A program made the translations under genes and the position numbers. 64,000 nucleotides of DNA from Perilla frutescens (taxonomy: Eukaryota; Streptophyta; Magnoliopsida; Lamiales; Lamiaceae), in the NCBI GenBank assembly GCA_026008535.1, contig BRKX01000010.1, positions 3,671,001 through 3,735,000 on the forward strand, read 5' to 3'. Each line of letters opens with the position of its first letter. The stretch's first letter is position 1. The notes under the pieces were generated by a model. It was given only the letters and a program-made list of their open reading frames with translations. It was not told the DNA's origin and made no database searches. This document shows, piece after piece, positions 22,186 to 33,831 of the stretch.

Positions 22186-24125
22186 AAATCTCGATTATAC
22201 TTACAGTTTCTGCTTCCCCTTTCTCATTTCAGATCCCTAATTAAATCCGATCGAGACCTCCGCCCCTCCCTCCGCTCCTGCGCCGTCGCCGCCTGCCCTC
22301 CGCCGCCCGACCCTCCGCCCCCCCCGCACTCTCTCTCTCTCTCTCACCGGCCAGCGTCCCAACCCCTCCCCTCAGTCCACTGCCATCGCCACCCTCCCTC
22401 CGCCGTCGCCGCCCAGGTAAGTCTACACTAACCCAACTGTCACATTAGTTTTAATTTTGCCCAATATAATCTCAATTTCATGCTGTAATTTGTGTCCAAA
22501 TTTAGTAATATTCCAATTTCATATTATATATGTATATATGTGCACTGTAAAATTAAATGCTTTATTATATTGATGCAGTAACCAACAGATGAAGTATAAC
22601 AGCGTTGTGTCCAAATTTTAAAAAAAAAGGAAAAAAAAGAAAAAGAAAAATAACAGTGCTTGCATTTGCAGTTGATATATAGAGATTACAATTTATTTCT
22701 TAATTGATTTTTGAATAGATGAAAGTGGTGTTGGATTATTTAGTTGAGTAGCATTTTATTTTACGTACATTTAAGTTGAGACAAGAGTTAATTAAACTCT
22801 TTCTAAATGCAAACAATTCTTCTCAATCATATCGGTTGTCAAATATTTTACTAATTAATTAACGACTAGATGCTAAAATGAGGTAGAGGTGGAGATGCTA
22901 TATATCCATGAACTTGAGCACTGTATGAGGTTACGTTACAACTTTACTATAATCTTATACCATAAATGGCTAGCTAGCTAGCTAGTGTATGTGGTCAAGC
23001 AAAATTTTGAATTTTAATTCATTTAATTTGTTGAGTCGAGGCAAGAGTTGAACTATTTTTCCTTAATATATATTTAACAACACTCCCAAGATAAAATTAA
23101 AGGAGAGGATCGGAGTCGTCTAATTAGACACGACATCAAGTTATAACTTAGATTTAGGTTTCCTTGAACCCTAAAAATTATATAAGGTATTATTACCTTA
23201 TCTAATTTTAATATTAGATAAGGTATTATTACTTGCCTGATGGAGTACAATATAATTATGTATTCATACAATTTTTCTCCATGAACCCTAAAAATTTTCA
23301 AAATATTGCAGTTTTGCTAGTTCGTGATTGTTGGGCATTGTCTAGAGGACTGTTGCTGATACGAGGTTAGTTAGTAGCTTTAGAATAAAATAAGCTAAGT
23401 ATGCAATTTTGTTAAATTTATTTTGTCAATTTATGCTAAGTATGTTATTTAGGCTAAGTATGTTATTTACGCAATTATCATGCTAAGTATATTTTTTATG
23501 CAATTATATGTCATTTAATTATGTTAAATTCATTTGGCAAATTTAGGCTAATTAAGCTTGTTATGTAGGCAATTAGCATGCTAAGTATGTTTTTTATGCA
23601 ATTTATGTCATTTAATTATGTTAAATTTATTTGGCAAATTTAGGCTAATTAAGCTTGTTATGTAGGTAATTAGCATGCTAAGTATGTTATTTATGCATTT
23701 ATATGTCAATTAATGATGTTAAATTTATTTGGGCAATTTAGGCTAATTAAGCTTGTTATTTAGGCAATTATCATTCTAAGTATGTTATTTGAATTTATTA
23801 TGCTAAGTATGACAATTATGTTAAATGGGATGAGGGCCTCTGGATCCCTCTTTATTGAATTGTTGGTTTCTGTTTGGGATGAGGGCCCCTGGATCCCTCT
23901 TTATTGAATTGTTGGTTTCTGTTGGTATTGTTGTTTTGAATCGATTAGAAGAACATAGATCAATTATCGTAGAGTCGAGAACTTGGGACTAGGAAATTCA
24001 CATAGGTGCTGCCGAAATTTTATTAAAAAATTAGCGCTATTTTTGAATGAATTATTTTTATATTTCATTGAACGATAATCAGTGCGTATTTTACGATCAA
24101 AATTTTTAGAAGTTGGCCTTCTACA
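22186..24125 (+). other. CACTA 5' leader with GC-rich exon and tandem repeats
   Basis: A GC-rich, pyrimidine-rich stretch (22245-22415; CGCCGTCGCCGCC phrases) ends at CCCAG|GTAAGT (donor near 22417) and is probably the first non-coding exon of the transposase gene. From about 23395 to 23820 a ~117-bp unit recurs 3-4 times (TTTAGGCTAATTAAGCTTG, TTAGCATGCTAAGTATG). At 23829-23930 a ~53-bp unit (GGGATGAGGGC, then CTGGATCCCTC) is present twice. No protein-coding stretch is recognised before 24126. Confidence 0.6.
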
Positions 24126-27100
24126 ATGAGTCTAGATCGTGAATGGATGTACCGGCGATACCTTCAGAATGGTGCTTTGAATCCGGACTTCCTTAATGGA
24201 CTAAATGCTTTCATCGAGTTTTCCTGCAATCAACCGTCCTTCATGAGCGTAGACAAGATTAAGTGTCCATGTCGTAAGTGTAAGAATATTCCATTCCAAA
24301 TGCCGTCTACCGTTAGACTACACGTGGCAAAGAAAGGATTTGTGCACAATTATCGTGTATGGATTTATCAAGGCGAACAACAGGTGCATCCGGACACCGA
24401 TCAGAATTTGGGTGGTCAGGATGGAATGAATACATACCAGAACATGGTAATGGATGCTACTAGTCCGCATATCAACATCAATGTCGATGATCATACCGAT
24501 GAGGCCCCAAATCCACAAGCGCAATGATTTTATGACATGTTGAGGGCCGCAGACAAAGAATTGTGGCCGGGTTGTCAGAACCATTCTCAATTGTCACTTG
24601 TTGCTCGTCTGCTGAACTTGAAATCTGAGAATAACATGTCAGAGAGATGTTTTGACCAGCTAACTCAATTAATGAAAGAGATTGTTCCTGAGAACAATTT
24701 GGTAACTGATAATTTCTACACCACAAAGAAATTACTACGGGGTATGGGGCTACCTGTTGAGAAGATCGATTGTTGTTTCAACAACTGTATGATCTACTGG
24801 GCTGCTGATAGTGACTTGACTGAATGCAAATTCTGTGGTCATCCCCGTTTCAAGGAAATGAGTCGCCGTTCGCAAAAAATACAGAAGACCACAGTTGCAC
24901 ACAAGAAGATGTATTATTTTCCACTCACTCCGAGGTTACAGAGGATGTATGCATCTAATACAACAGCAAAGGATATGCGGTGGCATGCATCATCTGTTGA
25001 TGACGGAGTAATGCGACATCCAGCAGACTCTCCTGCATGGAAACATCTGAACACAATTTTTCCTCAATTTGCTTCTAAAGCACGTAACGTTAGGTTGGGT
25101 CTATCTACTGATGGGTTCCAACCATTTGGGCAATCAGGACAACAATATTCTTCATGGCCTGTCATCATTACACCGTATAATCTACCCCCATGGATGTGTA
25201 TGAAAGAGCAGTACATGTTCCTAACTGTATTAGTGTCAGGGCCACGTAATCCGAAAGAGAAGTTGGATGTATTTTTACAACCTTTGATATCTGAATTGAT
25301 TCAATTGTGGGAGGTTGGTGTGCCTACATATGATGTTTCATTGAAACAGAATTTTCAGATGCGAGCAGCATTGATTTGGACAATTAGTGATTTTCCCGCT
25401 TACTCCATGTTATCTGGTTGGAGCACTGCTGGGAGATTGGCATGTCCACACTATATGGAGTCCACTGACGTCTTCACCTTATCATGCAGTGGTAAACAAT
25501 CATGGTTTGATAACCATCGTAAATTCTTGCCTGCAAACCACCCTTTCCGAAAAAATAAAAAAACATTCTTAAAAAACAAAGTGGTGAATGGAGGACCTCC
25601 AGAGATGAGATCGGGACACGAAATTCTGGCTTGCATTGAAGCATTGGGTCTTCAAAAAGTCACAGATAATAATGATAATGTGACAATTTCCAAAGGTTGC
25701 GGGTGGAAAAAGAAAAGTATCTTTTGGGATCTTCCATACTGGAGCTCACTACTGATTCGTCATAATCTGGATGTCATGCACATTGAAAAGAATGTGTTTG
25801 ATAATCTATTCAATACTGTGTTGAATGTGCAGAGGAAGACAAAAGATACCTCCAAATCTAGAGAAGAGTTGAATATGTATTGTTCAAGACCAGAGCTAAA
25901 ACGGAACGAGTCCACAGGCAAGTATCCAAAGGCTTGTTATACGTTGGACAAGAAAGAGAAGAACATCTTATTTGAGTGGGTTCGAGAGTTGAAATTTCCA
26001 GATGGGTACGTGTCCAACATGAGCAGATGCGTGGATATGAGAAAACTGAAAATGTTTGGCATGAAAAGCCATGACTGCCACGTGTTCATGCAACGTCTCA
26101 TCCCGATTGCATTTGCTGAACTCCTTCCTTCCAATGTTTGGAAGGCAATCACAGAATTGAGTTTATTCTTCAAGGATTTGACAGCCAGAAGTATCACTGT
26201 TGATGATGTGTGTCAGTTGCATGAAAGTATTCCAATCATTTTGTGTAAACTTGAACGCATTTTTCCACCAAGTTTCTTTGACTCAATGGAGCATCTACCT
26301 GTCCACTTGGCTGATGAAGCCAGACTTGCTGGGCCTGTACAGTATCGATGGATGTATCCATTCGAACGGTACTTGAGGAAGTTGAAAAACAACGTCCGAA
26401 ACAAAGCAAGAGTTGAGGGCTCAATCTGCAATGCTTACTTGGTGGAAGAAGCTTCGACCTTCTGTTCGTATTATTTTGAAGATTTTGTAAAAATGAGACT
26501 TAGAAACATGCCTCGTAATTATGAAGGTCTTGGAGACACACAAGATGACAGTGCAACAAATCTGGAGATTTTCAAGCAGCACGGTCGACCATCTGGAAGA
26601 ATGTCAAAAAGATATTTGACAGAGAACGAGTATGCTGCAGCACAGATTTACGTGTTGCTTAATTGTCCAGAAGTTGAACAGTACACAACGTAAGCATGTG
26701 AACTGTTAAATGTGTTATTGTTATTTCACCAAATTCTAATCCATGCTTAATTTTTTGAAGTGTGTTTGTTGACCAATTGAAAGTATCGTGCTCAAATATC
26801 TCAATGGAAGATATTGAAAAACGAATGGATAAAGAATTTGCGAGCTGGTTCGCCAAATATGTAAGTATATGATATCCGATAACCTTAATGTAAGTATACC
26901 TGAGCAACTGTAACATTGTATAAAGTTTTCTATTGTAACAGGCACAAGATCCAAATAATAATGTCAACAAGATCATGCGTGATCTTTCAAGTGGGCCTTC
27001 TCGTTCCGTTAATGTCTACCCTGTGTACTTTATTAACGGGTACAAATTTCACACAATTGCCCATGGCTCACAGCGATCTATAATAAATAGTGGAGTCTGC

Positions 27101-27631
27101 ATTAAAGGGACACACACTGAATATTACGGGCGATTGATGGAGGTGATTGAGTTGGAATACGCTGGTCTGCCTATTAAGAAGATAGTGTTGTTTAAATGTG
27201 AGTGGGTTGATACATCAACACAAGGAACAAATGTGCATCCTGACTACAAAATGATTTCTATAAATCATAAGCGTAAGTATTCAGGATCTGATCCATTTGT
27301 GCTTGCTAAACAAGTAATCCAAGTGTGTTACTGTGAATACCCAACTTTAAATCGCTCTCGAAGTGATTGGTGGGCGGTCTGCAAAATAAAGGCTCGATCT
27401 AATGTTGAAGTACCATCAGAGGATGATAATACAATCATAACCTCAGCCTTTCAAGAGGATGAAGTTGATGGTTTGCATACCCTCACAATTGATGACGATC
27501 CTATACCAAATCATCCAGATGGTGGGGTAATAGACATTCAAGAAGAAGAAGAAGATGATGAAGAAGATATAGAACCAGAGATTGATTTATCAGATGACAG
27601 TATAAGTGATGATGATGACATAGATGATTAG
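24126..27631 (+). pseudogene. CACTA TNP2-type transposase, three exons, one premature stop
   Basis: Exon 1 (24126-26689) starts MSLDREWMYRRYLQNG, the transposase-associated zinc domain (CPCRKCKN), then a TNP2/Transposase_21 domain with ADKELWPGC, LSLVARLLNLKSE and LSTDGFQPFGQSGQQYSSWPV-type text (shown in part), followed by DUF4218-like sequence (CVDMRKLKMFGMKSHDCHVF). Intron 26690-26760, exon 2 26761-26860, intron 26861-26941 and exon 3 26942-27631 are GT-AG and in phase; exon 3 carries DUF4216-like text (RSDWWAVCKIKAR) and an acidic tail. A TGA at 24525-24527, in frame between the N-terminal zinc domain and the catalytic part, is the only visible break. The enzyme would excise and insert the element. 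Confidence 0.88.
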
Positions 27632-27734
27632 TGTGGTTGGTCTTATTTGATATATATAGATGTTTTCTTATTCAAGTACTTAGTACCGTTGTAATTTGCT
27701 AACTTCATAAACTAAACTTAATATGATTTTGCAG

Positions 27735-29150
27735 ATGCAGGGAGGCGGTACTACATCAGCTGGAGGTTCATCATCGTCATCTGTGGGCCTGAGCGGCCCA
27801 GTTGGCGATATCTCACTACATGGATCGTCATTGCCCGATGTTGATGCGCAGGGTCTGCGTCGTTGTTGGCTTCAGGATGGGTATGTTGAATTAGATAGTT
27901 TTGAATATTTTTTTACAGATTATTATTTTAATAACTGTAATATTCTAATATATTTATTGTTTTTTACATTTGGAAGCCAATTGATGCCGAGTTATCCCGT
28001 CTCAGCCACCATCACATCGAGCTTCAAGAGGTTTTTGCACCCGGGTGCCTACACCTGGAAGATGGTGCCCCCTGAGAGGAGGCAGACATATAGAGAGGAG
28101 TTCCGGGTATCTTATTATTATATACATATATTTTAAAATGCTATATAAGTTTAGTATTTTCATATGTTCTCAATATCTTGCAGAAGGAGTGGTTTTGGGA
28201 TCCCACTTTGGAGGATGCCATTTGGGCAGCATGGGAGCTCAGGGCTCCTCAGAGATACAGGGACATGGTCCATACCTTCAAGAAGGATAGGACCAAGGGC
28301 TGCCCTCCATTCATGCCAGTTGAGATGTGGGAGGGCTTCAAGGCGCACTGAGACAGTGATGCCTTCAAGAAGAAGTCAGCGATCGCATCGAAGAATCGTC
28401 TGACTGAGCCCGATGGTCCTGGTACAGGCATTGTGAAGCATCAAGAAGGCTCTCGGAGTGCAGTTGCACATGTTGCTGCTTTGGTATGAAATTAAATTAA
28501 TATTTATTTATTTATTTTTTAATATGTTTGTGCTAACATCTCTATCCAATTAATAAGCTAAGGAGAAGGGCGTGCAGCCCAATGACGTGGCGTGGGAGAC
28601 ATTTAGGAGGCTGCACGACAATGCCGATGGATCCCACACAGATGGGAAGTCTGCCCATATAGATGTAAGTTAATTTATCGATATTTATAAATTTATTAAT
28701 AACATAGAAATTAAATATTTAATCATTCTTTTTTGATTTTGTGAATAGGCTGATGTATTGGCTCGGGTTGAGGAGTTGAGCCAGTCGACTCCTGGCACAG
28801 ATGAGGCGCCACCACTCGTGGACATGAGCGCCGTATATGTGGACGTTGCCCTCCGACACTCGAAGAAGAATCGAGTGTTTGGGCTCGGCAGTCGATCTAG
28901 GAGTTATTCAGCTCCTAGCGTCTCATCTGCAGTTCCTCCACAGCCCGACACTCAGGCTGCCATCAGGACTCTCCAGGAGAAGATGGATGGCCAGTAGACG
29001 GCTCTCTAGGAGAAGATGGACGCACAGGCAGTGCTTCTCCAAGCCCAGCAGGAGAAGATCGATCAGCAGCAGGAGCTGCTGCGCCAACAGACCGAGATGT
29101 TCGAGCTGATGCGGGCGCAGTTTAGGGTCCCTCCTCCATCTTCATCTTGA
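27735..29150 (+). pseudogene. second CACTA gene (plant Transposase_24/TNPA-like), multi-exon with stops
   Basis: Reading from ATG 27735 gives a Gly/Ser-rich start. Exons inferred from GT-AG signals are 27735-27880, 27977-28106, 28184-28483, 28563-28664 and 28749-29150. The protein shows KRFLHPGAYTWKMVPPE, FRKEWFWDPTLEDAIW, ADGSHTDGKSAHI and a Gln-rich coiled coil (LQAQQEKIDQQQELLRQQTE), the layout of the plant Ptta/En-Spm second protein. In-frame stops occur after KAH (TGA near 28350) and twice near 28996-29010 (TAG, TAG). The stops fit TGG to TGA and CAG to TAG changes. It lies 100 bp after the transposase gene on the same strand. It probably bound the subterminal repeats. Confidence 0.7.
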
Positions 29151-29330
29151 CACTATTATTATTTATATTTTATACACTCTTTATTATCGTATATTACATT
29201 TTATATATTTTATTAGAGATTTTATATATATTATTCAACGTTTTATTACAGTTTTTCCATAATTTATTTATAAACAATAATCTAAATTACAAAAAACAAA
29301 TAAAATAAACGTAAACAGAAATTAAAAAAA

Positions 29331-29820
29331 AATTAACGACGGACGTTGTCCGTCGTTATATTTTTTTATTTTTATTTTTTAATTATTTTTAATTATTAAC
29401 GACGGACAGTCCGTCGTTACATTAATCCATTTTTTAATTTTAATTTATATTTAATTATTAACGACGGACCGATTCCGTCGTTATATTTTTTTATTTTTAT
29501 TTTTTATTTATTTTTAATTATTAATGACGGACTGAGTCCATTGTTATGTTTTCTGATTTTTATTTTTTTATTTATTTTTAATTATTAACGACGGACCCAG
29601 TCCGTCGTTATATCCGTCGTAAAAGGTAACGACTGTAGATGACACCAGAGTTAACGACGGACCATATCCGTCGTTATGGCCGTCGTTACAACTAATGACG
29701 GAAGTTATCCGTCGTTAATTTGGATTGCCGACTAACAAAATAACGACAGTGAGTTTCCGTCGTTAACTCGAAATAACGACGGAAAATCTCGGTTTACCGA
29801 CGAAAATTTCCGTTGCTAAA
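29331..29820. repeat. CACTA right subterminal palindromic repeats
   Basis: There are about eight units of AACGACGGAC...GTCCGTCGTTA as on the left side. At 29521-29545 one unit reads AATGACGG...CCATTGTTA, a decayed copy. Confidence 0.9.
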
Positions 29821-29840
29821 TCGTGATATTCTTGTAGTGG

Positions 29841-30340
29841 TAGTGATACTTCTTTGGTATTTAGTGATACTTTCTCTCATGATAGTAATCATTCGCTAGG
29901 TATTATTGATATTTTGTAATTGTTTCACTTAAAAAATAATTATGATTCACTCGATATTACCGATACATCAACTGTGTTTTTTTTTTATACAACACTACTA
30001 CTTATTGACACTAATTTATTTGTTATTGATATATTCTTATTTCTTACTGCATAAATCAAGAAAAGTGTGTATCACACGCATATATTGACTTTTGAACAAT
30101 CGTGATACTTCTATGGTATTTAATGATACTTGCTCTCATTATAGTAATCCTTCGCCAGATATTATTGATATTTTACAATTGTTTCACTTAAAAAATAATT
30201 ATATATAGTAGTGATACTTCTATGGTATTTAGTGATACTTTCTCTGATGATAGTAATCGTTCGCTAGGTATTATTGATATTTTGCAACTGTTTCACTTAA
30301 AAAATAATTATGATTCACTCGATAGTAATGATACATCAAC
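29841..30340 (+). repeat. ~110-bp repeat in the MULE transposase intron, three copies
   Basis: Copies start near 29842, 30103 and 30209. Each contains GTGATACTTCT(T/A)TGGTATTTA, GTGATACTTTCTC, TAGTAATC, then TTGTTTCACTTAAAAAATAA. The first copy abuts the CACTA right end, so the CACTA may have landed within or beside this array. Confidence 0.8.
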
Positions 30341-32610
30341 AATATGTTTTTATACCCCACTAGTACTTATTGACACTATTTTATTTGTTACTAATATGTT
30401 GTAGGTTATTCTTTTGATGTAAGAGGTTGCCTTCTTGATTTGAAAAGGAAGAACTTTGATGATATATGTGACTTATATTGTAGTCATGCTCTTAAAAATG
30501 GGTTTAGTGTTAGGAAATCCACAACAAGAACTGAAAATGGAAGTGTAGTTGAGAAATACTTTTTGTGTTCTTGCAAGGGAGCCAAAAAATCTAACACTTT
30601 TACCTCAAAAAAGGTATATCTCACACGCACAGGTTGTAAGACATATTTAAGAGCAAAGATCAATACTGATGGTTTATTTGAAGTTATTGAGCATAATCTC
30701 ATGCACAATCACACACTTACAAGAAGAAAATGGAGCCATATGCACCGTTCGCACAGATCAATAAACTCAGAGAAGGGTGTTGTGATTGAGGGCATGCTCA
30801 CATCAGGGGTAAGAGCTACGGATTCTTTCCGATACATGGCTCATGATGCGGGAGGAGAGGATTGTGTTGGTCACACATTAAAGGATCATTTAAACTATGT
30901 TAACCGGTTGAAGATGAGTATTATTGAAGGAGGAGATGCTCAAACACTCATTGATGAAATGCATGTACAAGGTGTTGAAAATAAAGATTTTTTCTTTAGA
31001 GTCAAGTTAGATGATGAAGGGAGATTGTCAAATGTTTTTTGGAGAGATGCCATGATGAAAGATGACTATATGATATACGGTGATGTTGTTGTATTTGACA
31101 CAACATACCATTCAAATAAGTATAACCTCATTTGTGCACCATTTGTAGGGATCAATAATCATTGTAAAAATGTGATGTTTGGATGTGCATTCATATCGGA
31201 TGAGAGGATTGATATTTCTATGGCTCTTTGAAGTTTTTAAGAAATCAATGGAGGGGAAATGTCCTATATCAATATTAACCAATCAAGACCTAGCTATTGG
31301 TACTGCAATAGAACATGTATATTTCTCTATTTTATCATAATTCACTTAAATGAATCTTTTATTTGAGATGTCATCTGCTGGTACAAGTTTAAGTGTTAAT
31401 GATACTTCGTCAATAGTTAATAGCACTTACATCATATCTAGTGATCCTTTACTGTATATTAATTTTTCAGTTAATTTTTTTTATTCAATGCAGATTTTTC
31501 CTGATACAAGACACCGGTTATGCTTGTGGCATTTGTACCAAAATGCAATAAGCCGGTTTGGGAATTTGAAAGCGAACAAGTCCTTCATTAATGAATTTAA
31601 AAAATGCTTGTGTGGATGCACAAATAGAGAGGAATTTGAACATTGCTGGAGCTCTATGATATCAACATATCATTTGGAGGATAACTCGTGGTTTTCCAGA
31701 CTCTATTCGCTCAAGGAGAAGTGGTGCACTGGCTTGAACAAAGACTTTTTCTCTGCTGGAATTTTATCATCCCAAAGAAATGAAAGCACAAATAGTGCCA
31801 TTGGATTCAATGCAAGGAAGTCAACAAGCTCGACAGAATTTTAGGATATTTTCAGAAGAACAGTCCAATCTTGGAGGAGAAATGAAGCATCTGATGAATT
31901 CCAATGCTCAAGAGCACAACCTACATCGTTTATATCGTTGACTGGACTTCTCAAGCATGATTCAAAGGTATATACATTGACTCTCTTTACTGATTTTGAA
32001 GCTTAATTTTTGAAGTGTATATCCTTGAATTGTGAACTCATTCACTATGATGAAAGACTGATATTCTATAATGTCAAGGATGACGGGGGAATTACAGTTC
32101 ATAATGTCAGTTTTAGTGAACTTGATAAATTCATAGTCTGCTCGTGTAAAAGATTTGAAGCTTGTGGATTGTTATGTTCTCATATCCTCAGAATACTTCA
32201 TATGCATTCAATAGTTGAGATACCTGAGCTTTATATTAATAAAAGATGGACAAAAATGGTGAATGCTCATTTGTGGGATAAATTTGGAAGTGGAACTGAG
32301 CAACCTGTCCAGAATACAGATTCTATTTCTTGGAGAAATCATATGATGAGAAAGTACTATGCTATTGTTATGAAAGTCAAAGATAATGAAGAGGGAAGAA
32401 AGATACTTGAAGAAGAGCATAACAAGGTTGTAGCATATGTTGAAGAGCTGCTGAGTACAGTGCCTTCTGTGGTGGATACGGATGTTTCAAGCTCTTCTAT
32501 TCCAATATTGGATCCTGCATGTTCAACCACAAAGGGTAGGAGAAAAAGAATCAAAGGGCACCTTCAAAAAAAAAAAAGAATACAAGTGGCACTTCAATTT
32601 CAAAGGAGTT

Positions 32611-33156
32611 TGGGTCCAAAACCCCTGATCCCAGATTGTTTTGAGAATGCATTCAGATTGTTTTGAGAAATGTATCCCAAATTATATTATTGAAAATGTG
32701 ATTATCAAATAGTGTTACTTCACGGATGCTTAGTGATACTTTATTCATCAGTATTAATACTGTGATTTTCTTCATCATATAACTTGTGATTTTGGGTCCA
32801 AAACCCGTAATCCCAGATTGTTTTGAGAATGTATTCAGATTTCTTTGAGAAATGTACCCCAGATTATATTATTGAAACTGTGATTATCAAATAGTGTTAC
32901 TTCATGGATGCTTAGTGATACTTTATTCATCAGTTTTGATACTGTGATTTTCTTCATCATATAACTTGTGATTTTGGGTCCAAAACCCTTAATCCCAGAT
33001 TGTTTTGAGAATGCATTCAGATTATTTTGAAAAATGTATCCCAGATTATATTATTGAAACTGTGATTATCAAATAGTGTTACTTCACGGATGCTTAGTGA
33101 TACTTTACTCATCACTATTGATACTGTGATTTTCTTCATCATATAACTTGTGATTT
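32611..33156 (+). repeat. 182-bp tandem repeat overlapping the transposase 3' end, three copies
   Basis: TGGGTCCAAAACCC recurs at 32611, 32793 and 32975, exactly 182 bp apart. The first copy includes the last ~18 codons and stop of the MULE transposase frame; the next two repeat that coding end as non-coding sequence plus the 3' flank. Each copy has two or three GTGATAC motifs. Confidence 0.92.
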
Positions 33157-33831
33157 TCTTATTATATTATTGTTAAAACATAAAACATGTTATATTATTT
33201 CTTGATAAATTAATTTAACAAAATTATTTGCATTAAATTATTCATGCAGTAAACAGTGTTAGGGTACAGCATCTACAGTGACACTTTATTCATCAATATT
33301 GATACTGTGATTTTATTAATCATTTTTACTTAATGGTATTCATAGTGATACTTTCTTCAATTACTAATGATACATCACATATAATTTATCAATTTCTTAT
33401 TTTTTATAATTGAATAATATAATTGAAGTAGAAATCATTGAAAGAATAAAATGCAGTGTTCCCTGCCAGTGCCACAATCAGCTTTGGTAAATTGCGCACA
33501 AAAAATATTCATTCCTCGAAATAAAAACATACTTCATGGGAAAAGAAATTATAGCTGCAAACAATGTGAAGAATAATTAGTCATGCAAAGGGAAATAACA
33601 AACATCCAGCCACTTTCGAGGGTAAATATTAAAAACTAACCAAACACTAAATTGTTCATACTAGCTGTTCATACTAACACATGTTAAATTCCCACCCCCC
33701 AACATTTCAATATTTCACATCCAAAAACCAAAACATATTCATTACAAAAACTAACCAAACATCCAAAACATTAACCTTTAACCTAGCATGTTAGACTATC
33801 CACACATCCTATCTCTAGCAATCAGCTACAT
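33157..33831. other. MULE inter-gene region between convergent 3' ends
   Basis: No coding potential is seen. It holds more GTGATACTTT motifs (33277-33370), then sequence with ACTAACCAAACATCCAAAAC repeats (about 33636-33765) on the protease side. Terminators of both genes must lie here, but no clear signal was picked. Confidence 0.5.

Larger units (their letters stand above)
21578..29839 (+). mobile_element. CACTA (En/Spm) transposon, 8262 bp, nested in the MULE
   Basis: The left end CACTACAAGAAT (21578) and right end ATTCTTGTAGTG (to 29839) are perfect inverted repeats of the CACTA class. The flanks are GTA (21575-21577) and GTA (29840-29842), the 3-bp duplication typical of the class. Both subterminal regions hold many AACGACGG/CCGTCGTT palindromes. 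Two genes lie inside in the classic order: a TNP2-type transposase, then a second smaller gene. The insertion lies in an intron of the MULE transposase, so the CACTA is younger than the MULE. Confidence 0.95.
21161..32666 (+). pseudogene. MULE transposase, FAR1/FHY3-like, interrupted by CACTA and mutations
   Basis: A probable early exon at 21425-21514 encodes an acidic stretch (LDNEDNIEDVDTTS) ending at GAGA|GTAAGT; the upstream ATG at 21161 is uncertain because its splice phase does not fit. The intron holding the CACTA ends at TTGTAG|G (30404). Exon 30405-31316 gives a FAR1 DNA-binding domain (CxC zinc-binding, HNHTLTRRKW) and the first catalytic Asp in VVVFDTTYHSNKYN. A one-base frameshift lies near 31211. 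Intron 31317-31493 is GT-AG. Exon 31494-32666 has TRHRLCLWH, the RNESTNSAIG Glu and a SWIM finger (CSCKRF...CSHIL). In-frame stops lie at 31842-31844 (TAG) and 32004-32006 (TAA). The DDE enzyme would cut and join element ends; this copy cannot make it whole. Confidence 0.85.
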
